Positions 35,879 through 43,628 are shown, counted from the stretch's first letter. The stretch is DNA of 48,662 nucleotides from an uncultured Prevotellaceae bacterium (GCA_902799905.1 CADCCB010000021.1:1-48662); one strand, 5' to 3'. The notes: generated by a model not told the origin, from the letters alone. A program made the numbers and translations.

Positions 35879-35900
35879 CAACCTCAAATATAGACATTTC
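35863..35900. promoter_or_regulatory. perfect 16-base palindrome over the promoter
   Basis: The arms GAAATGTCTATATTTG (35863-35878) and its exact complement (35885-35900) surround a six-base loop, followed by TAATTTTT. In read-through RNA from the GH2 gene it would form a terminator; in DNA it overlaps the -7 element and start site of the next gene, so it could also be an operator. Confidence 0.72.
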
Positions 35901-35921
35901 TAATTTTTAGCACTCAAAGAT

Positions 35922-36371
35922 ATGAAAAAATGTTCGAATTGTGGGGCAGAGGTTAATGACGATGCCCTGTGGTGTCCAGAGTGTGGAGCCGATGTGGGGA
36001 ACGAATTGCCTCAGCCAGTCCGCAACGTAACTCCAGAGCCTGTGGTCGTGAATGAGCAACCGGCAGAACCGCCACGCCGCCGTCGCCGTCCGCTCTTCAT
36101 TCCCAAGAAAGAGGAGAATGTGATGGGCATTGTGAGTTTTGTACTGACGATGGTGGGGGTTATAGGTACTGCTACGCTATCGTGGTTTGGCGTAGGACTG
36201 GTGTTCCTCTTCCTGTTTCCCCTCACTATGATATTGGGCTTTATCGCCATGTTCAAGAAACCGCGCGGCTTTGCCGTTGCCGCCTTCATCATTTCTTTGT
36301 TGGCCAATTTGACGACGCTGGTTATTCTTCTGTTTTTTGGATTCCTCTTTGGTGCCATCTTCTCGATGTAG
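35922..36371 (+). CDS. zinc-ribbon membrane protein
   Basis: The 149-residue protein begins with a zinc ribbon (CSNCG at residues 4-8 and CPECG at 18-22), followed by a Pro/Arg-rich linker (about 40-65) and two or three membrane helices (about 68-145). The layout matches small zinc-ribbon/DUF4190-type membrane proteins of unknown function. The high A/G content and the strong promoter suggest a moderately expressed gene. Confidence 0.82.
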   Translation: MKKCSNCGAEVNDDALWCPECGADVGNELPQPVRNVTPEPVVVNEQPAEPPRRRRRPLFIPKKEENVMGIVSFVLTMVGVIGTATLSWFGVGLVFLFLFPLTMILGFIAMFKKPRGFAVAAFIISLLANLTTLVILLFFGFLFGAIFSM

Positions 36372-36458
36372 TAGACCGTAAAGTGGCGAAATCCATCGAA
36401 ATTATATCATTTAACATTTTTTATCTTAAAAAAGAAAACAACGTATTTGGAAAAAGTG

Positions 36459-36466
36459 TAATTTTG
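36459..36466 (+). promoter_or_regulatory. -7 element of the small lipoprotein gene
   Basis: TAATTTTG on the plus strand, 60 bases before the ATG at 36527. Confidence 0.55.
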
Positions 36467-36526
36467 CACCCGAAATTAAAACATAGAGAAAGTTCACTTA
36501 TTTTTTAACTAAAAAGAGAAAGCAAA

Positions 36527-36916
36527 ATGAAAAAGATTATGTTTGTGGCTATTGCAGCCGTTGCTATGCTGGTTGTTTCTTGTGGTCAGACCATGAGCCC
36601 TGAGGCTGCTAAGGCTTGGAGTGATTTCAAGGCTACTGCCGAGAAGATTGCTACCCCCGAGGCTGCTGATCAGTTCGATTCTTACGAGGACTTCAACGCT
36701 GCCGTTCAGGAGTGGAACGCTGCTGCTCAGGAGATGGCTAAGTATTCTGCCGAGTACAGCACAGAGATTGCTGACAGCATGAACAACATCGCTACCACCG
36801 TAGGTGCCAACGTTCAGGCTGTTGCTGAACTGCAGCAGGCTGCCAACGAAATCACCGAGTCTGCTGAGGAGTTGGAGGATGCCGCTGACACACTGGAAGA
36901 GGCTGCCGAGGAATAA
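36527..36916 (+). CDS. small acidic lipoprotein
   Basis: The 129-residue protein has a lipobox (MLVVSCG, Cys19). The rest is an Ala/Glu-rich helix, likely a coiled coil, ending ELEDAADTLEEAAEE. Codon choice is narrow (GCT/GCC, GAG, AAG), as in strongly expressed genes, and a strong terminator follows. It could be an abundant periplasmic spacer like Lpp, though no homology to Lpp is claimed. Confidence 0.75.
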   Translation: MKKIMFVAIAAVAMLVVSCGQTMSPEAAKAWSDFKATAEKIATPEAADQFDSYEDFNAAVQEWNAAAQEMAKYSAEYSTEIADSMNNIATTVGANVQAVAELQQAANEITESAEELEDAADTLEEAAEE

Positions 36917-36945
36917 TCGGATCCACACAGACAAGCAAGAAAAAA

Positions 36946-36976
36946 GGATGCACCTCTGCTGGGGTGCATCCCTTTT
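36946..36976. terminator. bidirectional intrinsic terminator
   Basis: The arms GGATGCACC (36946-36954) and GGTGCATCC (36963-36971) are flanked by an A run on one side and a T run on the other, so it can end both the lipoprotein gene and convergent dsbD. Confidence 0.85.
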
Positions 36977-37004
36977 TTGTGTATTGTCTGTTTGTTTTCT
37001 ATCT

Positions 37005-39116
37005 TTATCTCGTCACTCCTTCCCTCAGGAACTTCAGGTATTCGTCGATGTCCTCGTTATAGGCTCTGCTGGCAGCAAGCGGTTTTGCCGTCGTGGGGTC
37101 GAGTATTACGTAGAAGGGCTGGGCATTGGCACCAAACTTGTGGCTCTGCAGGTGGCTCCACTTGGCTCCTACGGTGCGTAGTTTCTTGGTGTTGCCCTGC
37201 TGGTCGACGACCTCAACAGGTTCGGGTAGGGGAGTCTTGTCATCTACATAGAGAGAGATAAGCACATAATCGTTTGTCAGCATATCAGCCACGCGCGGGT
37301 CGGTCCAGACGGCAGCCTCCATCTTTCGACAGTTTACGCAGCCGAAGCCGGTAAAGTCAATCATCACAGGCTTGCCCTCGGCACGAGCGGCAGCCATGCC
37401 TTGTTCGTAATCCGTAAACTGTGCCTCCACTCTTTTAGTATTCAGGTTGAAGTCCTGGGTACTCATTGGTGGTGCAAAGGCGCTGACGGCCTTGCAGGGG
37501 GCACCCCAGAGGCCAGGAATCATATAGATGGCAAAGGCCAGCGATACCAGTCCGCCCATGATGCAAACCACTGGCATGGGACGAGGGCCATTGACCATTG
37601 ACCATTGACCATTGACCATGATGCCGTCGCTTTGGAACTTCAGCCAGCCGCACAGATAGGCACCCAGAAGGGCAAAAATGACAATCCACAACGAAAGGAA
37701 TACCTCGCGGTCTAGCAGATGCCAGTGGTAAGCAAGATCGGCTACTGAGAAAAACTTCAAGGCGAAGGCCAGTTCGATGAATCCCAGCACCACCTTGATG
37801 GTGTTCATCCACGATCCCGACTTTGGTACCTGTTTGAGCCACGATGGGAAGAGGGCAAAGAGGGTGAAAGGCAGGGCCAGTGCGACGGCAAATCCCAGCA
37901 TGCCTAATGCAGGTGCCAGCCAATTGCCGCTGGTGGTTGTCTCTACAAGGAGCAGGCCGATAATGGGTGCAGTACAAGAGAAAGATACCAGTACCAGCGT
38001 GAAAGCCATCAGAAGAATGGAGAGTTGAGAATTTAGAGTTGAGAGTTTAGAATTTGCTGCCGCCTTAGATGCCATTTCTTCGCTTTTCTGGTCAACCTTG
38101 GTGGCCCATGAGTCGGGCAGTTTTATTTCAAACCAGCCGAAGAAGGATAGGGCAAAGATGACGAGTAGCAGGAAAAGGAAGATGTTGAACACAGCGTTCG
38201 TCGACATGGCGTTAAGCGTGTCGCTGCCAAAGACTGCCGTTACGAAAATGCCTAGCGACAGGTAAATGACGACGATGCTCAGTCCGTAGATAGCGGCATC
38301 GCGGATGCCCTTACGCCTGTCTGTCTTAGCGCGTTTCAGGAAGAAGGATACGGTCATGGGAATGATAGGCCAGATGCATGGCATGCAGACGGCCAGCAAG
38401 CCCCCTACGAATCCCATTGCCAGGATGTAGAACAATGGACGGTCGACGATGCTGTCGCTGTCGCCAAAGGCACGCAGTTCGCTGACAACGGGCTGCCAGA
38501 GATCGGTGTCAGCAGGGCTTTCAGGCGATATGACGGCCACGGCTGCCGTATCTGTCTGTGCTGTATCGGATTGGTTGGCTTCCTGTACCAGCACTTCATT
38601 TTCAGGCTGATTCTCCAGTTGCTTCTCCTGTTGTTTTTCTGCTGGCTGTTCTGCTGGCAAATTCACCTCACCGCTCTGACGGAAAGTGACTTCCGATGGT
38701 GGCAGGCAACTGTGGTCGTTGCAGGCACCATACTCCAGATAGCAGTCGATGTCGTAGTGCGGCTTCGTGAACTTGATCTTCTGCACGAAGGTGACCTTGT
38801 CCTCAAAGTACCTCAGATCCATGCCGAACATAGCATCATATTTCTTGATCTCGTTGCCTCGAGGTGTCAGTTTGCCCACCACTTCGGCACCCTCCATCTT
38901 GTCTGCGTTGAAGGTGGCGCTGATGGGGCCGTCCTCGCCCAGGTCTGTCGAATAGACATGCCATCCCTGGTCGATGGTGGCGGTGAAAACTATTTCGGCC
39001 TCGTTGCCGCTGCCAGTCTTCAGTTGTGAGGTAAAATGGATGGGGTTTGCCAGTTGTGCCTGTGCCGCCATTAGCAGCATCAGGGCTGTCAGTGTCAGGT
39101 ATATCCTTTTCATCAT
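37005..39116 (-). CDS. dsbD: thiol:disulfide interchange protein DsbD
   Basis: About 703 residues. A signal peptide (about 2-20) precedes a DsbD-alpha-like periplasmic domain with the active-site pair region CNDHSCLPPSEV. The membrane domain has one Cys in CMPCIWPIIP and one in SCTAPIIG, and the C-terminal thioredoxin-like domain has CVNC (GFGCVNCRKMEA). It passes electrons from the cytoplasm to periplasmic thiols. I use the ATG at 39116, since the longer frame crosses the promoter. Two stretches are repeat-encoded: MVNGQWSMVNGPRP (37588-37620) and NSKLSTLNSQLSIL (38020-38055). Confidence 0.93.
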   Translation of the reverse strand: MMKRIYLTLTALMLLMAAQAQLANPIHFTSQLKTGSGNEAEIVFTATIDQGWHVYSTDLGEDGPISATFNADKMEGAEVVGKLTPRGNEIKKYDAMFGMDLRYFEDKVTFVQKIKFTKPHYDIDCYLEYGACNDHSCLPPSEVTFRQSGEVNLPAEQPAEKQQEKQLENQPENEVLVQEANQSDTAQTDTAAVAVISPESPADTDLWQPVVSELRAFGDSDSIVDRPLFYILAMGFVGGLLAVCMPCIWPIIPMTVSFFLKRAKTDRRKGIRDAAIYGLSIVVIYLSLGIFVTAVFGSDTLNAMSTNAVFNIFLFLLLVIFALSFFGWFEIKLPDSWATKVDQKSEEMASKAAANSKLSTLNSQLSILLMAFTLVLVSFSCTAPIIGLLLVETTTSGNWLAPALGMLGFAVALALPFTLFALFPSWLKQVPKSGSWMNTIKVVLGFIELAFALKFFSVADLAYHWHLLDREVFLSLWIVIFALLGAYLCGWLKFQSDGIMVNGQWSMVNGPRPMPVVCIMGGLVSLAFAIYMIPGLWGAPCKAVSAFAPPMSTQDFNLNTKRVEAQFTDYEQGMAAARAEGKPVMIDFTGFGCVNCRKMEAAVWTDPRVADMLTNDYVLISLYVDDKTPLPEPVEVVDQQGNTKKLRTVGAKWSHLQSHKFGANAQPFYVILDPTTAKPLAASRAYNEDIDEYLKFLREGVTR
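37588..37620. repeat. CCATTGA heptamer array inside dsbD
   Basis: Four tandem CCATTGA units followed by CCATG, inside the dsbD reading frame (coding strand MVNGQWSMVNG). Because the unit is 7 bases, gain or loss of one unit would shift the frame. Confidence 0.9.
38020..38055. repeat. heptamer-like repeats inside dsbD
   Basis: Units of the type GAGAGTT, GAGAATT, TAGAGTT, GAGAGTT and TAGAATT in 7-base register. They encode the STLNSQLS stretch between two membrane segments. Confidence 0.85.
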
Positions 39117-39146
39117 GCGCGTGTATACTAAATAGGTTTTGTGCGG

Positions 39147-39178
39147 CAAAGGTACGCTAAAATGCTGTATTTGCCAAA
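39147..39178 (-). promoter_or_regulatory. dsbD promoter
   Basis: On the minus strand TTTG (39175-39178), 20 bases, TACCTTTG (39147-39154), 31 bases before the ATG at 39116. Full consensus. Confidence 0.75.
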
Positions 39179-39204
39179 AGAAAAGAAAAAAAAGGCATAA
39201 AAAA

Positions 39205-39236
39205 TTTGCATAATTGGGAAATATCACCTATCTTTG
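39205..39236 (+). promoter_or_regulatory. promoter of the YbjN-kinase-ClpP unit
   Basis: TTTG at 39205-39208, 20 bases, TATCTTTG at 39229-39236, 39 bases before the ATG at 39275. Full consensus. Confidence 0.75.
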
Positions 39237-39274
39237 TCAACGCATTATTATTAACCGCTAAAAATTCTGAAATT

Positions 39275-39652
39275 ATGAGTACTGAGGATTTAGTAAAAGA
39301 GTATCTTTCGACTGAAGGTTACAGATTTGACGTCGACGGTGATGGCGACATCCATTTCAAGTTTGAGGGTATTAATCTCTTCTTCACAGTAGACAAGAAC
39401 GACCAGCATTTCTTCCGCCTGATCATGCCTAACATCTACACCCTGGAGAACAACCGCGTAAAGGTGCTCGAGGCTGTGAACACGGTGACTCGTGACATGA
39501 AGGTGCTCAAGGCATTCCTGGTAGACGATCGTCTGTGGCTCTCCGTTGAGATATTCATCGACTCAACACCAGAGTTGGAGGACTTCTTCCCTCGTTGCAT
39601 GGGGCTGCTCAAGGCTGGCCGTGAGAAGATCGCGGCAGAGATTTTCGGATAA
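39275..39652 (+). CDS. YbjN-like protein
   Basis: The 125-residue protein has the YbjN/T3SS-chaperone-like pattern: LSTEGYRFDVDGDGDIHFKF at the N-terminus, a hydrophobic strand set (INLFFTVDKNDQHFFRLIMP) and a C-terminal helix with EDFFPRCMGLLKAGREKIA. I use the ATG at 39275; a longer frame from 39206 covers the promoter. YbjN proteins are linked to stress and protein interactions but have no enzyme activity. It shares a strand with the kinase-AAA+ and ClpP genes, but a terminator-like hairpin separates it from them. A substrate-adaptor role is inference. Confidence 0.75.
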   Translation: MSTEDLVKEYLSTEGYRFDVDGDGDIHFKFEGINLFFTVDKNDQHFFRLIMPNIYTLENNRVKVLEAVNTVTRDMKVLKAFLVDDRLWLSVEIFIDSTPELEDFFPRCMGLLKAGREKIAAEIFG

Positions 39653-39672
39653 TCATCATCATTCACTAAACG

Positions 39673-39715
39673 GGTTGGGAGGGGAAACTCTCCCAATCAA
39701 TGTTTTTTCTTTTTG
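39673..39715 (+). terminator. attenuator-like hairpin before the kinase-AAA+ gene
   Basis: The arms GGTTGGGAG (39673-39681) and CTCCCAATC (39690-39698) form a stem, followed within four bases by TTTTTTCTTTTT. It lies just before the kinase-AAA+ start (39718), so read-through would set how much of the downstream pair is made. Confidence 0.8.
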
Positions 39716-39717
39716 TC

Positions 39718-41517
39718 ATGGCAATACTCAACAGCACAGATACCATTGGCTCGTACAGGGTGCAGAGCCTGATCAAGTCAAACCTCTATACGGAGACATA
39801 CCGGGTAGAAGGCACGGACGGCACCCCCTATTTCCTCAAGTTATTCGTCTTGAAGCGTACTCCTCGACAACTCTTGAACAATGAGGCGACCTCAGTGAGA
39901 GAGATAGAGTATTGTAGGAAACTGAAGCACAGGAACTTAGCCAGTTTCATTGATGAGGGGACGCTGCAGACTGAGGAGAGCGAATGTCGCTACTATGTGA
40001 CCACTTATCTCGACGGTGTCGTGTTGGCAGACCTGCTACAGCGTGAGGGACGGCTTGTTGAGGCCGATGCCCTCCGTATCTTCAGGAGCATACTCGAAGG
40101 ACTGAAATACCTGCACTCACAGGTTCCTGTTCTTTGCCATAACGACCTCGACCCAAGCAATGTGCTTCTGTCTGACGTAGCAGGCGGCGAGGCTGAAATC
40201 ATCGACATGGGCCATCTGTCGGAGCGTTGCTGTGGCAGCGTGTGGTTCGACACATCCGACATCGCACCCCTCTTCCATGCCAACGAGACCCGTGTGGGCA
40301 TTTTCGACGAACAGAGTGACATATTCTCGGCCTGTGCCGTGCTATATGCCATGCTGGCTGGCCGTGCACCTTGGGTGATGGCCTTGCCTGAGGAGGGTGA
40401 CTATAAGGCACGCTTTGCCGATTTGATCAATTACAGGAAGAAGACTCCACTCGACCTCTCGTCTATAGAGGTCAGTCCCAATACTGCGCGTGTGCTGAAG
40501 GCTGGACTGGAACTGAAGAGTGCCGACCGTGTCGCCTCTGTCAGTCAACTCCTCCAGATTCTCGATGGCGAGGCACCTGCCGAGGAATCCGAGTCAAAGG
40601 GTGACTCGTCGGCACGTGCCTTCGACTCTCATCAGCAACGTGCCCAGAGCCCCAACTATGTGGAGTTCCCCATCAAGAAAGGTTCAGGCAATGGCTTCGA
40701 GGATATTGCAGGCATGGCCGAACTCAAAGAGACACTACAGAAACAGGTTATCTTCGTCATCAAGAACGATGAGATAGCCAAGGAATACAAGATCACGCCT
40801 CCCAACGGCATCTTGCTCTACGGCCCTCCAGGCTGTGGCAAGAGTTTCTTCGCAGAGAAGTTTGCTGAGGAGACAGGTTTCAGTTACCTCTTCGTCAAGT
40901 CATCTGATCTCGCCAGTTCCTATGTCCACGGCAGCCAGGAGAAGATCAACCAACTCTTTGAACAGGCTGCCAAGCATGCTCCTATCGTGGTGTGCTTCGA
41001 CGAGTTCGATGCCCTGGTGCCTGATCGCTCATGGAATAACGTGTCGGCAGAGGAGGTCAACGAATTCCTTACGCAGATGAACAATTGTGCTCGTCGTGGC
41101 ATCTTCATCGTGGCCACCAGCAACCGTCCAGACAAGATCGACCCCGCTGTGCTGCGTACAGGTCGTATCGACAAGATGGTCTATGTGCCGCTGCCTGATC
41201 GTGAGGCCCGTCGCGAACTGTTCTCCCTCTATCTGAAAGGCAGGCCTGTGGAGGAGGGCATCGACGTAGATGCTCTGGCCGATATGACTGACGGCTATAT
41301 TGCCAGCGACATTGCCTATATCGTCAACGACTCTGCGATGGTGGCTGCCTATACGCGGGCTAAGATCACCCAGGATCTGCTCAACACTTCTGTTGGCAAT
41401 ACCCGTCCGTCAGTCCGTGCCGACAGCCTGAAACAGTATGATGAGATCAAACAGAAGATGGAAGATACCAATCGCCGTAATATCAATGCCGGCCGTGCGG
41501 TAGTCAACCCTTGGTAG
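39718..41517 (+). CDS. fused protein kinase / AAA+ ATPase
   Basis: A 599-residue, two-domain protein. The kinase-like domain (about 1-285) has a Lys in YFLKLF (Lys41), a catalytic loop HNDLDPSN (Asp143, Asn148) and DMG in place of DFG (Asp163), plus the SDIFSACAVLYAMLAG helix of kinases. The glycine loop is missing and the usual Lys of HRDLKP is Asp. The AAA+ domain (about 325-560) has Walker A GPPGCGKS (369-376), pore loop SSYVHGS with Tyr402, Walker B VVCFDEFD (Asp428, Glu429), sensor 1 ATSNRPD (Asn469) and arginine fingers LRTGRID. It is a Cdc48/SpoVK/FtsH-type unfoldase module without a protease domain. The ATG at 39718 is chosen because an upstream ATG lies inside the terminator's T run. 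ClpP follows 20 bases later. Confidence 0.9.
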   Translation: MAILNSTDTIGSYRVQSLIKSNLYTETYRVEGTDGTPYFLKLFVLKRTPRQLLNNEATSVREIEYCRKLKHRNLASFIDEGTLQTEESECRYYVTTYLDGVVLADLLQREGRLVEADALRIFRSILEGLKYLHSQVPVLCHNDLDPSNVLLSDVAGGEAEIIDMGHLSERCCGSVWFDTSDIAPLFHANETRVGIFDEQSDIFSACAVLYAMLAGRAPWVMALPEEGDYKARFADLINYRKKTPLDLSSIEVSPNTARVLKAGLELKSADRVASVSQLLQILDGEAPAEESESKGDSSARAFDSHQQRAQSPNYVEFPIKKGSGNGFEDIAGMAELKETLQKQVIFVIKNDEIAKEYKITPPNGILLYGPPGCGKSFFAEKFAEETGFSYLFVKSSDLASSYVHGSQEKINQLFEQAAKHAPIVVCFDEFDALVPDRSWNNVSAEEVNEFLTQMNNCARRGIFIVATSNRPDKIDPAVLRTGRIDKMVYVPLPDREARRELFSLYLKGRPVEEGIDVDALADMTDGYIASDIAYIVNDSAMVAAYTRAKITQDLLNTSVGNTRPSVRADSLKQYDEIKQKMEDTNRRNINAGRAVVNPW

Positions 41518-41537
41518 TTATTTAACACTCAACAAAT

Positions 41538-42134
41538 ATGAATCCTAAGAATGTATTCTGCCCCAATATCGTCGAGGAACGCCAGTTGAACATTACCCAC
41601 ATCGACGTCTACTCTCGTCTGATGATGGATCGCATCATCTTCCTCAGCGGCGAGGTCAATGGCGACACCATGGACACTATCGTTGCACAGATGCTGTTCC
41701 TCGACTCTCAGAACCACTCTCCCATTAACCTCTACATCAATTCTGGAGGAGGCGAGTGCTACTCTGGCCTCGAACTGGTGTCTGTGATGCGCTTCATCGA
41801 GTCGCCAGTCCATACCACCGTGCTCGGACTTGCTGCTTCTATGGGAGCCGTCATTGCCAGCAATGGCGAAAAAGGCCATCGCAAGGCCTTGCCCTATTCG
41901 CGCTTCATGATCCACCAGCCCAGTTCTGGCGTGGGCTATTCCACCTTCCGCGACCAGCAGATTCATCTGCAGGAGATGGAAAACCTCAAGCACGACCTCT
42001 ATGAAGTGCTGTCGCAGAACTCAGGCCGTCCTATCGACGAGATAGAACAGTTGTGTGATCGTGACAAATGGATGAAGCCTGAGGAGGCCATCCGCTTGGG
42101 ATTCCTCGACGAGGTTATCGAGCGCAGGCAGTAG
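41538..42134 (+). CDS. ClpP-family serine protease paralogue
   Basis: The 198-residue ClpP fold has the full triad: Ser101 in GLAASMGAV, His126 in RFMIHQPSSG and Asp176 in CDRDKWMKPEEA. The oxyanion-side motif is INSGGGE rather than INSPGG. The N-terminus has a short extension before the YSRLMMDRI start of the core. The 20-base gap from the kinase-AAA+ gene implies cotranscription, so this ClpP is probably served by that ATPase rather than by ClpX. Main ClpP is expected elsewhere in the genome, next to tig and clpX. It converges on the esterase gene with 2 bases between stops. Confidence 0.92.
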   Translation: MNPKNVFCPNIVEERQLNITHIDVYSRLMMDRIIFLSGEVNGDTMDTIVAQMLFLDSQNHSPINLYINSGGGECYSGLELVSVMRFIESPVHTTVLGLAASMGAVIASNGEKGHRKALPYSRFMIHQPSSGVGYSTFRDQQIHLQEMENLKHDLYEVLSQNSGRPIDEIEQLCDRDKWMKPEEAIRLGFLDEVIERRQ

Positions 42135-42136
42135 CC

Positions 42137-43543
42137 TTATTTCTTTGATTTCTCATTCTTCTTGATGGCATCGGCTATTGTCTTTGCCATCTTTGCTGCA
42201 CCCTGATCGTTGGGATGAATCATGTCGGAGGTCATGTCCTTGGCATCCGTGATGACGGGATGTAAGTCGATGATCCGCAGACGGTTGCGCTTGGCAATCT
42301 TCTGGATGCTGGGAATGACGCCGTTGGTGATGACGGAGTCCGTGATGCCCCACTTGTCGCGGAAGGCTTTCACAGGTGTGCAGAGATAGATGTCAGGTTT
42401 CGTGGGCAGCGCCTTCAGCGTGTCGATCATAGCCTGATAGTCACGCTCATACTGCTGCTGGTTCCACTGGAAATCCTTCGAGTCGTTAGTGCCCAGTTTA
42501 ATGACCACGATGTTGGGCTGGAAAGCCTTGGCATCGCGCCATGCCTGTTCCTTCATATACGGATGGTCTGAAGTGGCCATCATGCAACGGGCGCCTACAC
42601 CATAGTTCTTCACTTGATAGTCTTGGCCCAGCAGTTTGCGGAGTTGGGCTGGATAGGCGTGTTGTTCCTGCATGTCGATGCCAGAACCATGGGTGATGCT
42701 GTTGCCGATGCAGGCCACGCGAACGGCATCCTGACGAGGCGACGGCAGCGTCTTGAGCCATATAGCCAGGTCGTTGAGCATCTGGTCGTGGTAGGCCCAG
42801 GTGCTACGGAATCCGAAGCCATGGCCGCCTGAGGGATAGATGTGCAGCGAGCATAGGTTGCCAGCACGGCGCATGGCCGTATAGTAGGGGATGGAGTTGG
42901 TCAGCACAGGCACGGCCTTGTCGTCGCTGGCCGTGAGGATGATGGCAGGCGGTGTGAGGTGGCTGCTCACGGCATTATAGTTGGAGAAAGCCTTCACCAG
43001 CCGTTCGTTCTTCTGACCTTCAGCCCCAAGGAAGTTCACGCACGACCCCTTGTGGGTCTCTTTCTCGTTCATCGAGATGACGGGGTAGAACAGTATCGAG
43101 AAGTTGGGACGGCAGTCGTACTCGCTATGGGTGGCCACGGTAGAGGCCAGATGACCGCCTGCTGAGAATCCCATGATGCCTACGTCGTAGGGGTTGATAT
43201 GCCATGTGGCGGCAGAGTCGCGCACGATGCGTATGGCCTGTTGGGCATCACTCATGGGTATAGTGCGGTCGCCATTGGGCATGCGGTAGGTCAGCACGAA
43301 GAAGGCGATGCCCTGATCGTTGAACCACTGGGCCCAGTCGTGTCCCTCATGCTGTGTAGCCAGATGACTGTAGCCGCCGCCTGGGCAGTCGACGATGGCG
43401 CGACCCGTTGGGTTTTCAGGCAGATAGGCCACCATGTTGGCCTTGCCGTCAGGGGTGATGTCCACGGTGAACTTGCGTGCTGCCGCCGTCATATCGGCTG
43501 CCACACCTGCTGTCAGCAGGATGCTGATCAATAATGCTTTCAT
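42137..43543 (-). CDS. alpha/beta-hydrolase plus SGNH esterase
   Basis: The 468-residue secreted protein has a signal peptide (about 1-18, ISILLTAGVAA) and two esterase domains. Domain 1 (about 20-265) has GFSAGGH (nucleophile Ser), ASDDKAVPV and SGGHGFG (Asp, His), as in acetyl-xylan-type esterases. Domain 2 (about 275-465) is SGNH/GDSL, with GNSITHG (Ser), GTND and DMIHPND (Asp, His). It likely removes acetyl groups from plant polysaccharides. I use the ATG at 43543; the longer frame adds residues unlike a signal peptide. It has a promoter divergent from the SDR gene. Confidence 0.9.
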   Translation of the reverse strand: MKALLISILLTAGVAADMTAAARKFTVDITPDGKANMVAYLPENPTGRAIVDCPGGGYSHLATQHEGHDWAQWFNDQGIAFFVLTYRMPNGDRTIPMSDAQQAIRIVRDSAATWHINPYDVGIMGFSAGGHLASTVATHSEYDCRPNFSILFYPVISMNEKETHKGSCVNFLGAEGQKNERLVKAFSNYNAVSSHLTPPAIILTASDDKAVPVLTNSIPYYTAMRRAGNLCSLHIYPSGGHGFGFRSTWAYHDQMLNDLAIWLKTLPSPRQDAVRVACIGNSITHGSGIDMQEQHAYPAQLRKLLGQDYQVKNYGVGARCMMATSDHPYMKEQAWRDAKAFQPNIVVIKLGTNDSKDFQWNQQQYERDYQAMIDTLKALPTKPDIYLCTPVKAFRDKWGITDSVITNGVIPSIQKIAKRNRLRIIDLHPVITDAKDMTSDMIHPNDQGAAKMAKTIADAIKKNEKSKK

Positions 43544-43599
43544 GTCTGTCAAAAGATAAAAGATGCTACTTTGTAGTTTGTTCAACAAAAAATCGTGTG

Positions 43600-43607
43600 C
43601 AAATATA
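43600..43607 (-). promoter_or_regulatory. -7 element of the esterase gene
   Basis: TATATTTG on the minus strand, 56 bases before the ATG at 43543. Confidence 0.55.
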
Positions 43608-43628
43608 CGCATTTTGATTCGGATTTAT

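Noticed and set aside
39700-39717. Earlier ATG (39700) as start of the kinase-AAA+ gene
   Set aside because: It lies in the T run of the hairpin at 39673-39715 and adds only hydrophobic residues; the ATG at 39718 gives the natural kinase start.
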